Shown one piece after another: positions 11,801 through 25,640 of a stretch of DNA of 64,000 bases; within the stretch, counting starts at the first letter, position 1; each line of letters starts with the position of its first letter. The stretch covers positions 79,151,561 to 79,215,560 of the forward strand of contig NC_088775.1 in NCBI RefSeq assembly GCF_954871325.1, read 5' to 3'. The notes beneath the pieces were generated by a model, which saw only the letters and a program-made list of their open reading frames with translations, was not told where the DNA came from and did no database searches. The DNA is from Gordionus sp. m RMFG-2023. Taxonomy: Eukaryota; Nematomorpha; Gordioida; Chordodea; Parachordodidae. The position numbers and the translations under genes were made by a program.

Positions 11801-12949
11801 TCTCTTGACTCATTCTAGCCCTTTTGGGGTCTCTCGAGGTCCTTGTCTCTGCTGCAATTGGGTCCTCCTGCACTGCGGGGTTGTCTATTATGCTACTGTT
11901 CTGAGATGAACCATTAAAAAACAGTCATATATTTTTAGATATTTTATTATATTTAGAGGTATTTATTAATCTATCAACACATCCCCCCCCCCTCCCATTC
12001 TCCCCTAATCTCCTCTAATGTATTTAATATGCTTTCTTTTTCAAATCTCCTCGAATGCTACCGAATGCAACACCGAGACAAAATACTTATACGTTTATAC
12101 CGATTTAGTTTCCTAGTCTCACAACTGCAAAACATCATGCATGCCCCCCCCTCTCTCATAGTTAGATTAACATAAGACTGATTTTCACACCCTCCACATA
12201 ATCTATGAATACCGTTATCATAAACTTCATACATCGCGATTAGGGTTATCAGGTTCACTATATTATTAAGCATAATTATATTCCTGATTATATGAATTAT
12301 GAGTAAACAAATGGAAAGATACTAAATAATAAATAAATATATTAATCAGGGATAGGTATAGGGGAATGAATGAGGGTGGTCTAAATGTCTTATTTTTAAG
12401 AACCTAGCAACAATAATCGCGGTAATTCATTGATTGCTTCAAGAAAAATTTAGTTAGTCCCTGATAAACTGATTATCACAAAAATTTTCTAGATATTCCC
12501 TAATCAGTGGAACATTATTTACATGTATAGCTATTACTTTAAATATGTAATAATTCCTAATTACAATTAAAATTGTGATTAATTATAATTACTAATTCCT
12601 TTCCTAAAAACGGTAATTAGTTACTATTTATATGTTATTGATTCTACAATTTCTTCTTAATTCATAAGAAAAAATGAGATTAGGGTTTGATTATAAAATC
12701 ATAAAATATAATGAGTAACTTTATTAATGGGATAAATATATTATTTTACTCTTTATTATAATTTGTATATTTATTTTTGAAAATTATAAAGGTTACAACA
12801 TAAACTACAATTTTAAATAATTTGTAATCTATAACATCAGCTATAAATTTAATATTTGTATCTAATAGGTTGACCAGATATCCAGGATTTTCTTATGAGG
12901 TGGAAAATTTTTGTAGGACTTCTTCCCTCCCCCCTAACCCACTTTAGAT

Positions 12950-15900
12950 GGCCTTCGATCATCTTTTACCTAGCGTTCGGCCAGGTAACAGGTTTAATAT
13001 ATTTGGGGCACAAATAATAGCACTTCAAAGATCAAATCGGGGTATAAGACCTATCGCATTTTATTCAGGAGAATAATCTCCAAAATAATTTACAAACGAT
13101 TGATATCTGATATTTTAGCACCAAATCAATTAAGATTCTGAATTGAAGGTGGATGAGAAACCGAAAGCCATGAAGCTAGAATCACTCTGCAGAATTACCT
13201 TCAGATTATATATTTATCAAGTTTGATATATTAAATACTTTCAACTCATTAAACCGCAGCAATATTATAATCCTAAATTTTTATGAAAATATTCCAGAAT
13301 TCTTTAATTACACACAATCTGGAACACCATCAATAATTACGTTACCAAAAACAAAATTTCGTCAGCGAAAGGACTTCAGCGGGGTTCCCTAGGTCCACCC
13401 CTGTTCTGCTTAGCAATAAATAAAACAATTTACGATATTAAGATAAATTGTGATTTCAAACTAAATGTTTAGTATTTGGATAGTGCTATACTCTCATACC
13501 CTATAAACAAAATAAATTAAGCACTCATTTTCACTCTTAGCGTTTAAAAACTAAATTTATTATAAAATTATAAATTTATTCAAGAATAAAATACACTTCT
13601 TCCATCATAGACCTTATTACTCTTATGACCATAACGAAATCTGTATTTATGAGTAGGCGGCTCAGATGTATCCAAACATTTCTAGAAAGTGTAACTCTAT
13701 AATTTAACATCGAAGCAAAATATTCATAAATCTTGCCTTCACCCTTTTATAAGATAAAAAAACTTCAAAATTTCCAAAATTTTTACTGCTTCAGAAAATC
13801 AGGGATATTCCTATTTTTAAAATCCCACGAAATTACAATCAAATCTATTTTGGAGAATATTTAATCTAAAATTTTGTCAGAAAGCATGTCCACAAATTAT
13901 TCTTCCTGCAAAATCTGGGGGACTAAAGCTATTATCCCTACTAATCGTATCATTCATATCTTCCATTCGTAACCATGAACTTATTCTATCTAACAAATTA
14001 CCCAATATATTGTTACTTTCTTGCGTTACCTAGTTAATCAACAAACATAACAGAGGAGATATCCCACAAGCTCACAAAAGGATAGGAATGCGGCTATCGT
14101 GTAACGCTCCGTTGATTATTTACTTTCTAACAATGACACAGACACGGGCGCAGCCAGGATTTTCATAGGGGGGGATTAATAAATTTCTGGTGGACTTCGC
14201 CCTCATGATCTCCTCTTTGCCCTGCTTTTTCCCTAGCATCGACCTAGTTCCTTAGACCATGTAGGGCTAGAAAATACTTTTATAGAGTAGGAGTTTAATT
14301 TTGATAAAACAACTTATATTATCATTATTTAAAATGTACGAAATTGGTTACCAATAGATGGAATCTAAAATAAGCTGTCTAGAACAAATAGGAAATATAT
14401 TTTTATTAGTTTGTATAAAATATAATGAAATCCATATATATAATATATACATTAATACAAAACATTTTCCTAAATAATATTTTGGTTTATATTTTTTTTT
14501 GTTTTTTTTCCAAAAAAAAAGAATTATGTCATTAATTTTAGTTTAAAAAATTATTAACTATTACATTCTTTCTTTAAAATTATTGTTTAAGATATATGTT
14601 AACATTTTTGATGGACCAGGGGTGAAGAGGGGGCTAAAATGGATATTTTTTATTAGCTTAAAATAAAATAATATATATTCACAAAAAGTGGCATATTTCA
14701 GAAGGGGGATTTCCCTTGCCCCCTGCCACGCCTAGAGAAGCTTGAAAATCTTCATTGAGTTAGGACAAGTCCAATGTTAGAGGCCTTTCCAATCAAAACT
14801 ACAATATCGCTTCTTACAGACACCGACTTGGTTATACAGGGGCTATCAGGTTAGGGGAATGCCAAAGATGGTAAGCACATGTAGATTAAAAAACAAGACA
14901 TCCCCATTGTCTTTTTTAAAACATTAGGAATAAAATAATTCAAGATTCATAATCTAAAGGAATTCTTTCACTAGAACCGCGAAATACCTTAGTTATCAAT
15001 AATTCACGGCCTGATGGCCATACTTTAATTCACTGGGATATTAGGAAACACGTGTTTTGGTACCTGCATAGAGCCCCCTCTAATAATAATCAAGAAAAGA
15101 AAACCACAAAATTATTAACAACTATTCGAAAAACAATTTATTCATACCAATCATATCAATAAACTCTTTATCCGGAAAACAGGCTAAATCCCTTGTCAAA
15201 CAAAACAATCAGAAGAGCTTTTTTAAATTATACTTTTTTTAATGTAAGTTAAGAAAATTTTATATGTTTAAATTATATTTCTAATATGGTTTTTTAATAC
15301 ATAGTTTACAAGTTATTTTTAATTACTTTATATATTATACAAAAAAATACTTTATGCTCTGCGCTTAACGCCTATTTTTACATATCTTATTTCTCTCAGT
15401 ATTTATGAAGAATAAATGAAAATATTTTGAATATAAAATTCAATAATACAACATGGGCTCAAGTTTCATTATCCACCAAAAGTGGTTGTTTAAGGGTTAG
15501 ATCTCCCATCGATATTGCTCTCACTGCCTTTATTTCAAGCATTCCTACTTTCAAACCCCATAATCAGGTCCCACAAAATGACTTTTCCTTAGATGATGCT
15601 ATCCTGCTATGAAGGACACACGTTGACGATGACCCATCCCGAATCCAATAGTCAAAAAGATTGGGACAGGACAGTTGTAGTATGCTGCATTAAATTCCTA
15701 TTATCTAGCACCCAAAAGTCCGTTCTCTCTTTACTTCTTTACTTAATAGAATCAGGCATTAATTTTTGGAAGTCATTCCTTCCAAAAATATTCAATTCCT
15801 ACTAACAATTAGCTAACCCACGTAAAAGGAATCCTCCTAAATTGTACAATAACCTTTCCTCACTTCTGCTCTGGCTGCAGAATCACCATAGACTGCAAGG

Positions 15901-16260
15901 GAAGACACAGCTTACATTGCAGATCGAGCAAAGAACGAATCCTCAGGCACACTCAATGCAATTCTTGATCCTGCGAGCAATGAAATCCCCGCTATACTCG
16001 AACCACCAGGACTTTTTAGATCATGGAAGTAGCCTGACAGAATTACCCTGATCCCATGGAAACGGGGCCAATTTCTGGTTTGGGACTATTCTTGTATAGA
16101 ACCATTAGATTTATCCAACCAAACTCCAAACCTACTTGAGCAAAAAGAACACATAAAATTGAAATATCAGAAGATCACATCTTTATCGCAATAATATCCG
16201 ACACCTTAACCTCCTTTGGTAAGCTTGATTTATCCTTCTTCAAGAATTTAAGATCTCACA
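12950..16260 (+). mobile_element. Decayed LINE (non-LTR retrotransposon), RT and C-terminal remnants
   Basis: Reverse-transcriptase similarity starts near 12998 with a stretch reading FGAQIIALQRSNRGIRPIAF, the usual entry of the RT palm in this group. It continues with HQIN(Q)LRF-like and GLQRGSLGPPLFCLAIN (about 13370-13420), matching the G-x-x-Q-G-x-x-x-x-P-L-x-F motif. The C-terminal region is recognisable at about 15445-15600 (WAQVSLSTKSGCLRVRSPID) and at 16000-16200 (DRITLIPWKRGQFLVWDYSC), both hallmarks of elements of this type. Frames shift repeatedly and stops are frequent, so the copy is dead. The 5' end is missing. A short element appears to be inserted at about 14140-14745. Confidence 0.8.
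14140..14745. mobile_element. Short hAT-type non-autonomous element nested in the LINE
   Basis: It starts near GGGCGCAGCCAGGATTTTC followed by a G run, and ends CCCCCTGCCACGCC. These are degenerate versions of the GGCGTAGCCAGGAATTT-type ends of many hAT MITEs. It interrupts LINE similarity that resumes downstream. A fragment with a similar left end (CCAGGATTTTCTTATGAGG) sits at about 12872. A clear target duplication was not found, so the boundaries are approximate. Confidence 0.45.
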
Positions 16261-17009
16261 TCCGCAAGCATATTGGCTGTAACATTTTGAAAAATTAAAA
16301 TAAGAATTGGAAGATTATAATCGTTGTTAAATAAGAAAGGTTAGAATAAAAGATACTAAATCTTTATTAAATAATAAGTTAAAAATATAATCAAACTAAA
16401 TTAATTAAAAAAAATTAAAATAATAAAAAATTAAAATTAAAAATTATAATTAAATTCGTAAAATCATGATCTATTATTTATACAAATATCCTCGAATATA
16501 TATATACTTTTCTATAATTCATTTACATAATGTTTTACAAACAAACTGAAAAAAATCTTGAACTTTCTTTAATTTGAATAATCATTCTTTTTTATTCCTC
16601 TTTCTTTAAATCATTTGCATTCGAAATTTAATTCTTTTTTCTTGAGTAGATTTGAATATCCTTCGGCTTTGTAATTTGGTTTAACAATTACAACACTGGC
16701 AATCCGCGAGCCTCAGTCAGAGATTGGCTCTAGCTATCCTTAAAACGAATTATCAGAGTTTCAATCGCAGACTACCTTTTTCTCCCTTTCATTTTTTTCA
16801 AAAAATTTCGTTTACAATATTCGATTAGTACAATAAAACCTAAGTGTTAATCATATAGTGTAATTCTCATGTTTATTTATTAATTAATATCCAAATTTTA
16901 TTGACATATATAATACACCAACGAATTTTGACAAAAGGATAAAAATATAATATTAAAACTGAAATTAAAATAATAAGTTGGTTATATATAATAAATTATG
17001 AATATAGAG

Positions 17010-17180
17010 GTATATTCAAGTTAACGACTCAAGTTCATAGAATTATTCGTCCTCTATGTATATAGATGTGAGTTCACGACTCGAGTCGACTTAAGTTCAC
17101 GATCCGAGTTTACGACTTGAGTTAGTTGACTAATTCGACTAAAGACTAGAGAATCTGACGGAGTCGGGTGAACTCGACTT
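17010..17180. repeat. Degenerate ACGACTCGAGT motif cluster
   Basis: Several spaced variants of GTT(C/T)ACGACTCGAGT occur within about 170 nt: AACGACTCAAGTTCA, GTTCACGACTCGAGTCGAC, GTTCACGATCCGAG and GTTTACGACTTGAGTT. The motif is far richer in GC than its surroundings. It looks like a decayed satellite or a transposon terminus rather than coding sequence. Confidence 0.5.
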
Positions 17181-20100
17181 TTTAACAAAATTAGTTATAT
17201 GTATAGATTCATGAATATATACATTTAAATGGTATAGATTATTAAGCTAACTAAGATTATTTAGTTTTTATATGAAATAAGTCGATACATTATATTTATT
17301 TGGTTAATTCGTGTGTAAAGGCATTTATTAATACCTATTTCAAAATATGTTTTGGAGAAGTAATAGCCATCTCCATAGTTCATATTTTAATCTACCAACT
17401 CCATCATCGATCTCTTTATCTATGTGTCATTTAGCTTGTATATTTTCGTTATCGTATCCCTATTTCCATGATAAACATGGAAAGTTAATTTTGATATATA
17501 AAAAAAAATATAACAACTCATCCAATAATTTTACTAGACGTTAATTCCCAATCCTTAAAAAAATATCTGACTAAATCAATGTAATCTTTGTCAGGTTTAA
17601 AAATCTTATTAATTATTAGGGGGAGTGGGAGTATCCTAAACAATATCTGTGCTATAATATATAGTTTATTTCGGCATCTTTAATTTCTAAACATATAAAA
17701 AAGAAAAAGAAAGGTGCCGTAATTTTATATCATATTTATTTTAACTTTATTTTATTAATCCAAAATATAACAATATTAAATATTTTCACCAATAAATTTT
17801 AATATTCTACATTAATTTTTAGTGTTAATATTTGTTTTGGTATCGGCCCAAAAAATGAAATTGGCCTATGTAACCATAAATAATCTATTGCTTTAAAGGA
17901 TTTCAGTTGTAATATTATATTTATTATTCTTTTGTCGAAATTCATTGGTGTATTTAATATATTATCAATAAAATTTGGTTATTGATAAATAACATGAGAA
18001 TTACACTATATGATTTACACTTGCGTTTTTATTACAATTATCCTATTTAATCAGTTTAATATTCTTATATTGTTAATTAAAAATCACCATATAAGAATAT
18101 GATGGAAATAATATTTATTTTTAAAGAGCCTGTTGTCTAAATATCTCAGTATTTAGCAAAGATAGAAGCCTTAATTATTAAATATAAAAGGATTACTGCG
18201 TTATATAAATTTAATATTATTAATTTTATTAATTTTGTAGATTTTTAAATTTTTATACATTAAATTATTTAATTTAAGGAAATAACCTATTTGTGATTTT
18301 GACATATATATTTATTAAAAATAGCCCTATTTTAGCTAAGATTATCGAAAAAAATTCTTTCATTCATTCTATCGGCTATATATTGCAACTCTGTAATTAT
18401 ATGCTACAATTTATCGGCTGCAAAATTAAAATATATCCAAGATAGAAAATACTAATCTTAATTTTTCCTCATTTTAATACGCTTATTTTATCTAAACTTT
18501 AAGTGAGTTATTTCATCTATTTCTAAAAATATCTGTAATATCTATAAAGAAAATATTTAAAAAAAATAATTATGAAAACCTAAATAAAAATAGAGATATA
18601 TATTAATTATCAAACTACAAATTTTACTGCACAAATATATTTTTAATTAATTTTTTTTTAAACTATAATACATATCGATATGTCCAGCATTAGATTGCAA
18701 ATTTTACGGTCTTAAAATCTTTATAAATATTTTCTTAATTAATCAGAAATTTTTTTTAAAAACTAATTATTATATATCGATATATACAACATTAAAGTGC
18801 AAATTTGATGGTGATTCTGCTGAATATATATATAAATTAATCTATAAAAAATTTTAAAAAATAAATATTATATATGGGCATATCAATTTAATGAGGATTC
18901 TAAATATGTAAATATATATACCTTTATTAATTAATTAAATATGTTTAATAATATAATTTCGATCTTTGCTCAGAAACTGGAAGTTATCAACAATATATAT
19001 TTTTTAATTTTCGTTGGCCAAGTATTTTCTATAATTCTTTTTTCATTTTATTGTTTTTGGCCAAATATTTTCTATATTTTTTTTTATATTTACGTAATTT
19101 TCTCCATTTTCGTGATTTCCAAAAGTATTTTTTTACATTTTCGTGATTTTGGTCAAAACGTTAATCATCAATTTTCGATTTTGGGCAACACGCTTAATTA
19201 CACCTAATAATGATAATTTTGTAATTCCTCATTTTCTTGCTAACACAATACGGATTTAATCTAGAGAACATTTTTCTATGATTTCTAAATTTTTCTACAA
19301 AAAAAGAAGAGAATACATTTATAATATTTAATTTATTAAATCAGTATAGGATTGGCGACTATTTTTGCTAAAAAAAATAAATAATTTTTATTATCATACC
19401 ACTATACTATTATTTATAAAATCATTGACGATGTATAATTATAGTATAAATATCATTATGAAGTATTCTACTATAATCATCTATTAAATAATAATTATTA
19501 GAGAAAATTATATAAATTATATCATTTATCACATCACATCACATTATTACCTATTTATTACCTCTTTAAAACATTTAGTTATAATATATCGATGTATAAA
19601 AAAATTACGTTTTAAACGCTGATAGTAAAAGGTAGCCAAAAAAAATAAATAAACATAAGGTCGTTTTATAACATTAGATTATATATCCAAAAAAATATTT
19701 TTTTTCAGAATATTTTAATTTATTGCATAAATTTTAGAAAATCCAAAATCAAGCTCTTCAAACAGAAAATAAATATTGTAATTGTAATAATAACAAGGGG
19801 TTTTAAGAGCATCATATAATGTTACGTTCCGCTAAAAAAAAAATTCGTATAAAATTTTATGTCTATTATTATTTATCATCATTATGATACCATCCATACT
19901 ACATAACAGAAATATTATAAATTAATAATTATCGCTACGCTATTATATTGTAAGATAGACAATGATGAACCTTTATATCATCTTTCTCCTTCGCTTTATG
20001 CATAAATTTAATTGGCAGGTGCAAAAAGTTATCAAACTTATATATACCTATGTTTTTTTTAAATAGTTCATTTTTTTTTAATTATCAAGTTAAAACCAAA

Positions 20101-21755
20101 ATTATAATTATGTCCAAAATAATATCTGCTAAAGATAATATTTATTTCATTTTTTTTAAATTAGGGATTTTTAAGGGGGTTGTATCTGTTTAGTTATATA
20201 TATTTAATTTATTCTTTGATACTCGGAGAACAATATAATTTTCTTTATTTTAATAAAAAAAATTAAGTGTATATAATGACGCGTGTCGGTTCACAGCTCA
20301 AAAGGTGTTTTAAAAATGTGTTTTTCCATTGTTAAAAATTTTAATTTTTAATTCGTTTTTAACTTATATTCTTTCAATATTGATGATGTTAATGATTTAT
20401 TTTTAAAAAAAGAATATATTTTATTATATAAGTATATGATTTTTTGATTTATGAATAATTTCATAATTTCTACAATTATATTAATCTAGGGTCAAGATAT
20501 TAATGACTAATGGGCATCACTATCAACTCATCTTTCTACTTAAAATTATTATTTTTTTAAATTAATATTTATTTTAATTAATATATATTTTAATTTTTGG
20601 AAAATAAATTTATTTGCCAAATATTTAAATTAAATCGAAAGAAAAAAGGAATATACAACTTACATTATTATTATAATTAACCTGGGAAAGTTTTTAAAAA
20701 AGTAATAGAATTCATTTAGGTGACTTATTTTTTTTTTTACTTACACAATAATTTGTTCATCTTTATCATGTTATATAATATTTATTTAATTTAATGTGGC
20801 CTAAACGATTGGAATTCAAATAATCATTTATTTACTCTTCACACACACAAAAAAAAGATGTCATAAGAAAATTTACTTATAAAACAAAATTTAATATTAT
20901 TATTGATTTTCACTTCTTCTAAAAATACATATTCCTATTACTTTAAAGAATGTGAGAATTTTATTTTTAAATGTAAAAGATGTAATTACCCACGATATCA
21001 TAACAACTTAGAAATTTTTAGGCAAGGAAACAATTTTGTGTAATAATTTTATATAATATAATATGTAATAATTTGACATTATGACATTATTATTACCCCC
21101 TCTTTTTTTTAAACTTCTTCTTACTACAATTTATGGTGGTGAAATAAGACAAATATAAAACAGAGATTTATGCTTCTGTATAATATAAAAAAAATTGTTA
21201 TGACTATTATAATTACACGTCAATCTAATGTTAGATTAGAATAAGTAAATAATAGTCAATAAAAAATTTTAAAGTTGTTTTTACTTTAATATGACAAATA
21301 AGTTTATTGTGCTCAATTAGCGAGTTTCTAAATATTAGTGATGGTAATTCCATCGTTTAGAATGAGAAAAACGCCCATTCAGCAGTCCAGAGCACCTAAA
21401 ATAATATATATTATAATATATTTGGCAAAAAAAATTTTTTTGAGCTCTTTTAAATAAAAGTTGTGGATTCAATAAAATGAAAATAACGCAATTTTATCAC
21501 ACCTTCAAAATGATCTTGTCCTTTTTATTAACGATTATATAAAAAAAATTCCTAGCTCACTGAAATTGATTGCTGAAGGATTTGTAATGTTGAATTGATA
21601 GAATAAGCTAACCAAGAAACACCAACCATAATATAATATAACTCATGAATTTTATTGGGTGAAAAATATAATATATATATATATACTCAGTTATTGGGAT
21701 ATAGATATTTGAATTCATTTTATTAAAATCAATATTTTTGAGTTATATTGATGAT

Positions 21756-22440
21756 CAGGCGCTTACGCAGATGGAAGGAGAGAAGCAAATCCCCTCCTAA
21801 GCCAAAAAATTTAGATAATGGCTAAAATATTTTTCAAAGATATTTTTCAAAGATATTATTGTTTTATGATTGTTAATTTGTGTTTTATAATAATTACTTT
21901 TACTTCTTATCGCATAAATATTCTAATTTACAATCATATCTATTTGAAATTTTCCTTGGCAATATATTATCTACTATTTTAAAATTTCCCATCAATTCAT
22001 TTGAAACTCTTTCCTGAAAAATTAAAAATATTTTAAAAAAATAACATCGATTTGATTAAGGCTATGAGAACTGTAAGCATTATATTGAAACTAAATTTGG
22101 GCGAATTTTGATGACGAATTTTATAAATTATATGCCACTTATGGAGTCATAAACAGATCTCTTTGAATTGATATTTTATCTCGACTCGCTTCAAGGTAAG
22201 CCTTAAAATATTAATATAGGTTCAGTCGAAAAATAGTATAAAATATATATCTTTACCCCCCCCCCCCACCCTCTTGGATACATTTTAATTTAAGCTCAAA
22301 TGAATGAAAGGTTCTTAAATAATTAGTAGATATATCTGCAAATATTATGTCGTAGAATCCTTCGAATACAATTTCCATCTTTTTAAAACCTAAATGAATG
22401 TTACATTTTGTTCTTTGAATGGTATTTATAATTTGCATCT
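21756..22440 (+). mobile_element. Truncated copy of the CAGGCGC hAT family
   Basis: It begins CAGGCGCTTACGCAG, nearly the same terminus as the complete relative at 42814. Internal similarity follows in the same order: an ATCGATTTGATTAAGGCTATGAGAAC-like segment (coding relic ...SIDLIKAMRT), a C-rich tract, an AAAGGTTCTT(A/G) segment and TAGAATCCTTCG. The right terminus was not found, so the end given is only where similarity fades. Confidence 0.55.
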
Positions 22441-23563
22441 ATGTCGTAAGTAAACAGGTTTTTGGCTAGTGGCCTTTTACCACATATGTCTCCCTCCTGG
22501 TATTTATTACTGGGATTGAAAATAATGAAAACTTAACATATACGTTGATTATGCCAAATAGAATCGTTGGGCTTATAATTTAAATCACATAATTGAGTTT
22601 TTAACCCGTTAAAACGATAGAAGTTCTAAGCTCTTCATTTATGCTATTTTAATAGCTTCTGAGTATGTTTAGTAATTTTATCATTTAATAAAATTGAATA
22701 AATTATCAAGCAAAAATTAATAACACAAATATTATACTAATATTAGTTATATATGTTTTAGCATAGTTTAAGTGTATATGTAACTTGTAAAGATGTGAAG
22801 GTGTCTAGAATTATCGTGTTATTATATTATTGTTAGCCTCAGCGCACGAATAATAACTAATATAACATTAATGATACCATGTATAAACTATACAATAAAT
22901 AATGACTTGATGAAATTGAATAAAAAATTTCCTAAATCAGATATAATATATTATAATATGATTTAACCAATCCATGTCAAAATTCTTAATATAATATAAA
23001 TATATATTTTATAAAATGTATTTTTTAATATATTATATACTATATTACATATAATAAAAATATTGTTCCATTTTGTATTATCTTGAATTAAAACAAAGAA
23101 CAAAATTTTGCCAGATAATCGAGTCACGGAAAGGAATCGCGTGTTTAATTTTATCATTTTTATACAAAAGAACTAGGAAGAATTAAAATTCAATTCGTTG
23201 GCAAGATTTATTATCAATTTTTTAGAGATTCTATAAAGATTTATTTTAAAATAATATCATCAATTAAATAGATTTGGAATATATTTTTTTAGAATAGATA
23301 TTATATAATTGGGACAAAAGTTATTCTTAAAAAAAAACTAGAAATATAGAGTATAAATGTTTAGTAAATTGGCTAAACCCATCATTTTATACTTAGTCTT
23401 ATCATCTTTAAAAGATTATTAATATATTATATATATATATATATCAATTTTCATGTTCAAAATATATTTCAAATTTAAAATATAAAAGCATATAACAAAG
23501 TAGTATAAATTATAATATCTAACTATTTTTCATAATTATTTATTAAAACATAAAGCCAGCACT

Positions 23564-23776
23564 GTTAAAAAGGCAGATCCGAGTCGATCTTGCCCGATTA
23601 AGATTATAACCAAAATAAAATTATGTAGAATTTGACATAATGTCAAAGATTTTGTTCATAGCTGGCAGAAATGTTTGGACATTTATTTGCCAAATCTCGA
23701 TGGTGGCATAATTTAGCTAAAAATCTTAGTCGGACCGTTTTGAAAAATCGACCAAAATTGGGCTTTTTAACAACAA
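23564..23776. mobile_element. GTTGTTAAAAA palindromic MITE, copy
   Basis: It starts CTGTTAAAAAGG and ends CTTTTTAACAACA. Subterminal inverted segments are GCCCGATTAAGAT on the left and ATCTTAGTCGGACCG on the right. The middle carries the family body ATAGCTGGCAGAAATGTTTG and CAAATCTCGATG. Length is about 213 bp with no coding capacity. Related copies lie at 47.2, 57.5, 61.6 and 11.3-11.8 kb. Confidence 0.7.
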
Positions 23777-25429
23777 TAGTCAGCTCATAATTTATATAAG
23801 GGAAAAAAGCAAATTCCTAGATAAATAATATAAAGGTGAATATAGTGTAAAATGATAAGAATAAGGAAGATATGTTGAGAGAAGACTGTCATTGAAACTT
23901 TGATAAAAAATTATGAACTTTTTTGAAATATTAATATTTTAATTATGGGAGCGGATTCGAGCTAATTCGGAATAAATTTACTTCTATAAGAATGTTTCTC
24001 ATTTATTAATCAATACATTAACGATAATATTTATTAAACAATATATTATTAAGAATAAGAAAAGATATTTTTTGAAAAATAACAGTTCTTCATATCTTAA
24101 CTATCGGTTAATATATTTTTCAACTTTGTTGTTCGTATTATTCTAGATTCCCTTTTCCATTTATCAGTAGAAAAATACTCTTTTAATGTCAAGGAAACCG
24201 GAACCTGAACTGAACCAACATTTGATAAAGTTCTGATCCCTCAACAATCCCCTAGCCACAAGGGGGGCATACCCTCCTGCCCAACGTTAAAATTTTTGCT
24301 CCCACAAATAGTCCCAAATAGTTCCAGCCCTCAAATTTAAAAAAAATATTAGTTATTGAAACTCGCCATTAACAATGAAATCTAAATGAAAAAACAAAAT
24401 TCTTAGGAAAATTTTAGTTACTAAAATTTTATCTCGCCATATTATTTGGATAAACAAGAAAATACCTATAAAGGAATTAGTTATAAAATATTCGTTCCAT
24501 TCATTTATTAACCATTAAATGAAAAGGCAAACAAGCAATATCCGCCTCTTTTTATTCCCCGGCAAAAATACAATAGTGTCGGTGAATTCGTCAGTGCCCG
24601 TGGTGATCTCAACCTCTATTGTGGTTAATCAATCGAGGTTAGCGTGATTTAATTAATTAAACAATTGAGATAAATTATAGATATTGCAAACTATTTCCTG
24701 CTTATCACACGATGATATTTAAACGTTATTTAGAATAGAACATAACAATTCTGGGGAATTCCGTGAAGGCTTTTCTTAAGGCAGAGGATAGAAATGGCCA
24801 TACTTATGGAAATTATATTTGCTTCATTAATTCGGTCTCTCCTGATAATTAGGGTTTTTTTCTACTCCTAAAGACGACGTCGCACCTTTTAAATATCTTT
24901 GTGCTATCAATTTCTTAAATTAAACTGTATTTTATTATTTCTGTGATACATAATACTTTGATGAATATTATAATTTATTGTAAATTATTTTTTCACAAAT
25001 TTCAATATTAATATAATATTTTTTTTTTTTAAAAAAGGACAAATATTTTTACATGAAGAATACGGATACTTTTTCTAAGTATATATTTTCATAGTGGAGC
25101 TTAAGATATCAAAAAATAGCAAACTACTTTCTGCATATCACCCGATCATCCTTAAATGTTAATTATAGATCAATACATATATTTAAATAATATGTAAAAA
25201 ATTTAAAGAGGACGAAGATTTTTATAAAGTTAACGAATCTTTAAAATGCCAATTTTTGAAGTGAAGCAAAACTGAACACCGAGCGGTACGGCACACACCT
25301 TATATTATAATTACTATTTACATAATATTTGAATATAACGTAAGTTATTCGATATTTTCATTTTTAACATTGTACTTCAAATTGTTTAGAGAGTCAATAA
25401 AAGATAGACAAAAATAAATTTAGTTTTAA

Positions 25430-25640
25430 TGGCATATGAAAAAAAATAACCCAAAATTGAACTTTTATTTCATTTATGTTAAAATTTAAGAATCAAAATC
25501 GTTGCATTATATTTCCAATAAAATAACAAAAAATTTCTGAGTGCCTAATTATTTATTTTATTTCAAAAAAATACCGGCTCTCCCAAATAAAAAATCCTTC
25601 CCACTGAAAATTCCTGGCTACGAGCCTGCCCCTGCATGCA
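25430..25640. mobile_element. hAT-like terminus, GTAGCCAGGAATTTT type
   Basis: The segment ends GAAAATTCCTGGCTACGAGC and then CTGCCCCTG, the reverse of a common hAT MITE terminus. Its inner part (TTATTTCATTTATGTTAAAA, GAGTGCCTAATTATT) recurs at about 41126-41310 inside an AhR intron, so this is a dispersed family. The other end was not located. Confidence 0.45.

Larger units (their letters stand above)
9209..12950. other. Gene-poor AT-rich interval with repeats
   Basis: No gene recognised. It contains a foldback element at about 10327-10466, two diverged copies of the GTTGTTAAAAA-type MITE between 11335 and 11800, and several C or G runs (for example about 9645-9652, 11984-11991 and 12144-12150). 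Small open frames here coincide with these repeats and are not genes. Confidence 0.5.

Noticed and set aside
11622-11909. 95-codon plus-strand open frame
   Set aside because: It lies in a copy of the dispersed MITE body and its flank.
18941-19207. 88-codon hydrophobic open frame resembling membrane segments
   Set aside because: Composition is what T-rich DNA yields in frame. The underlying DNA is a degenerate TTTTCGTGATTTTGG-like repeat.
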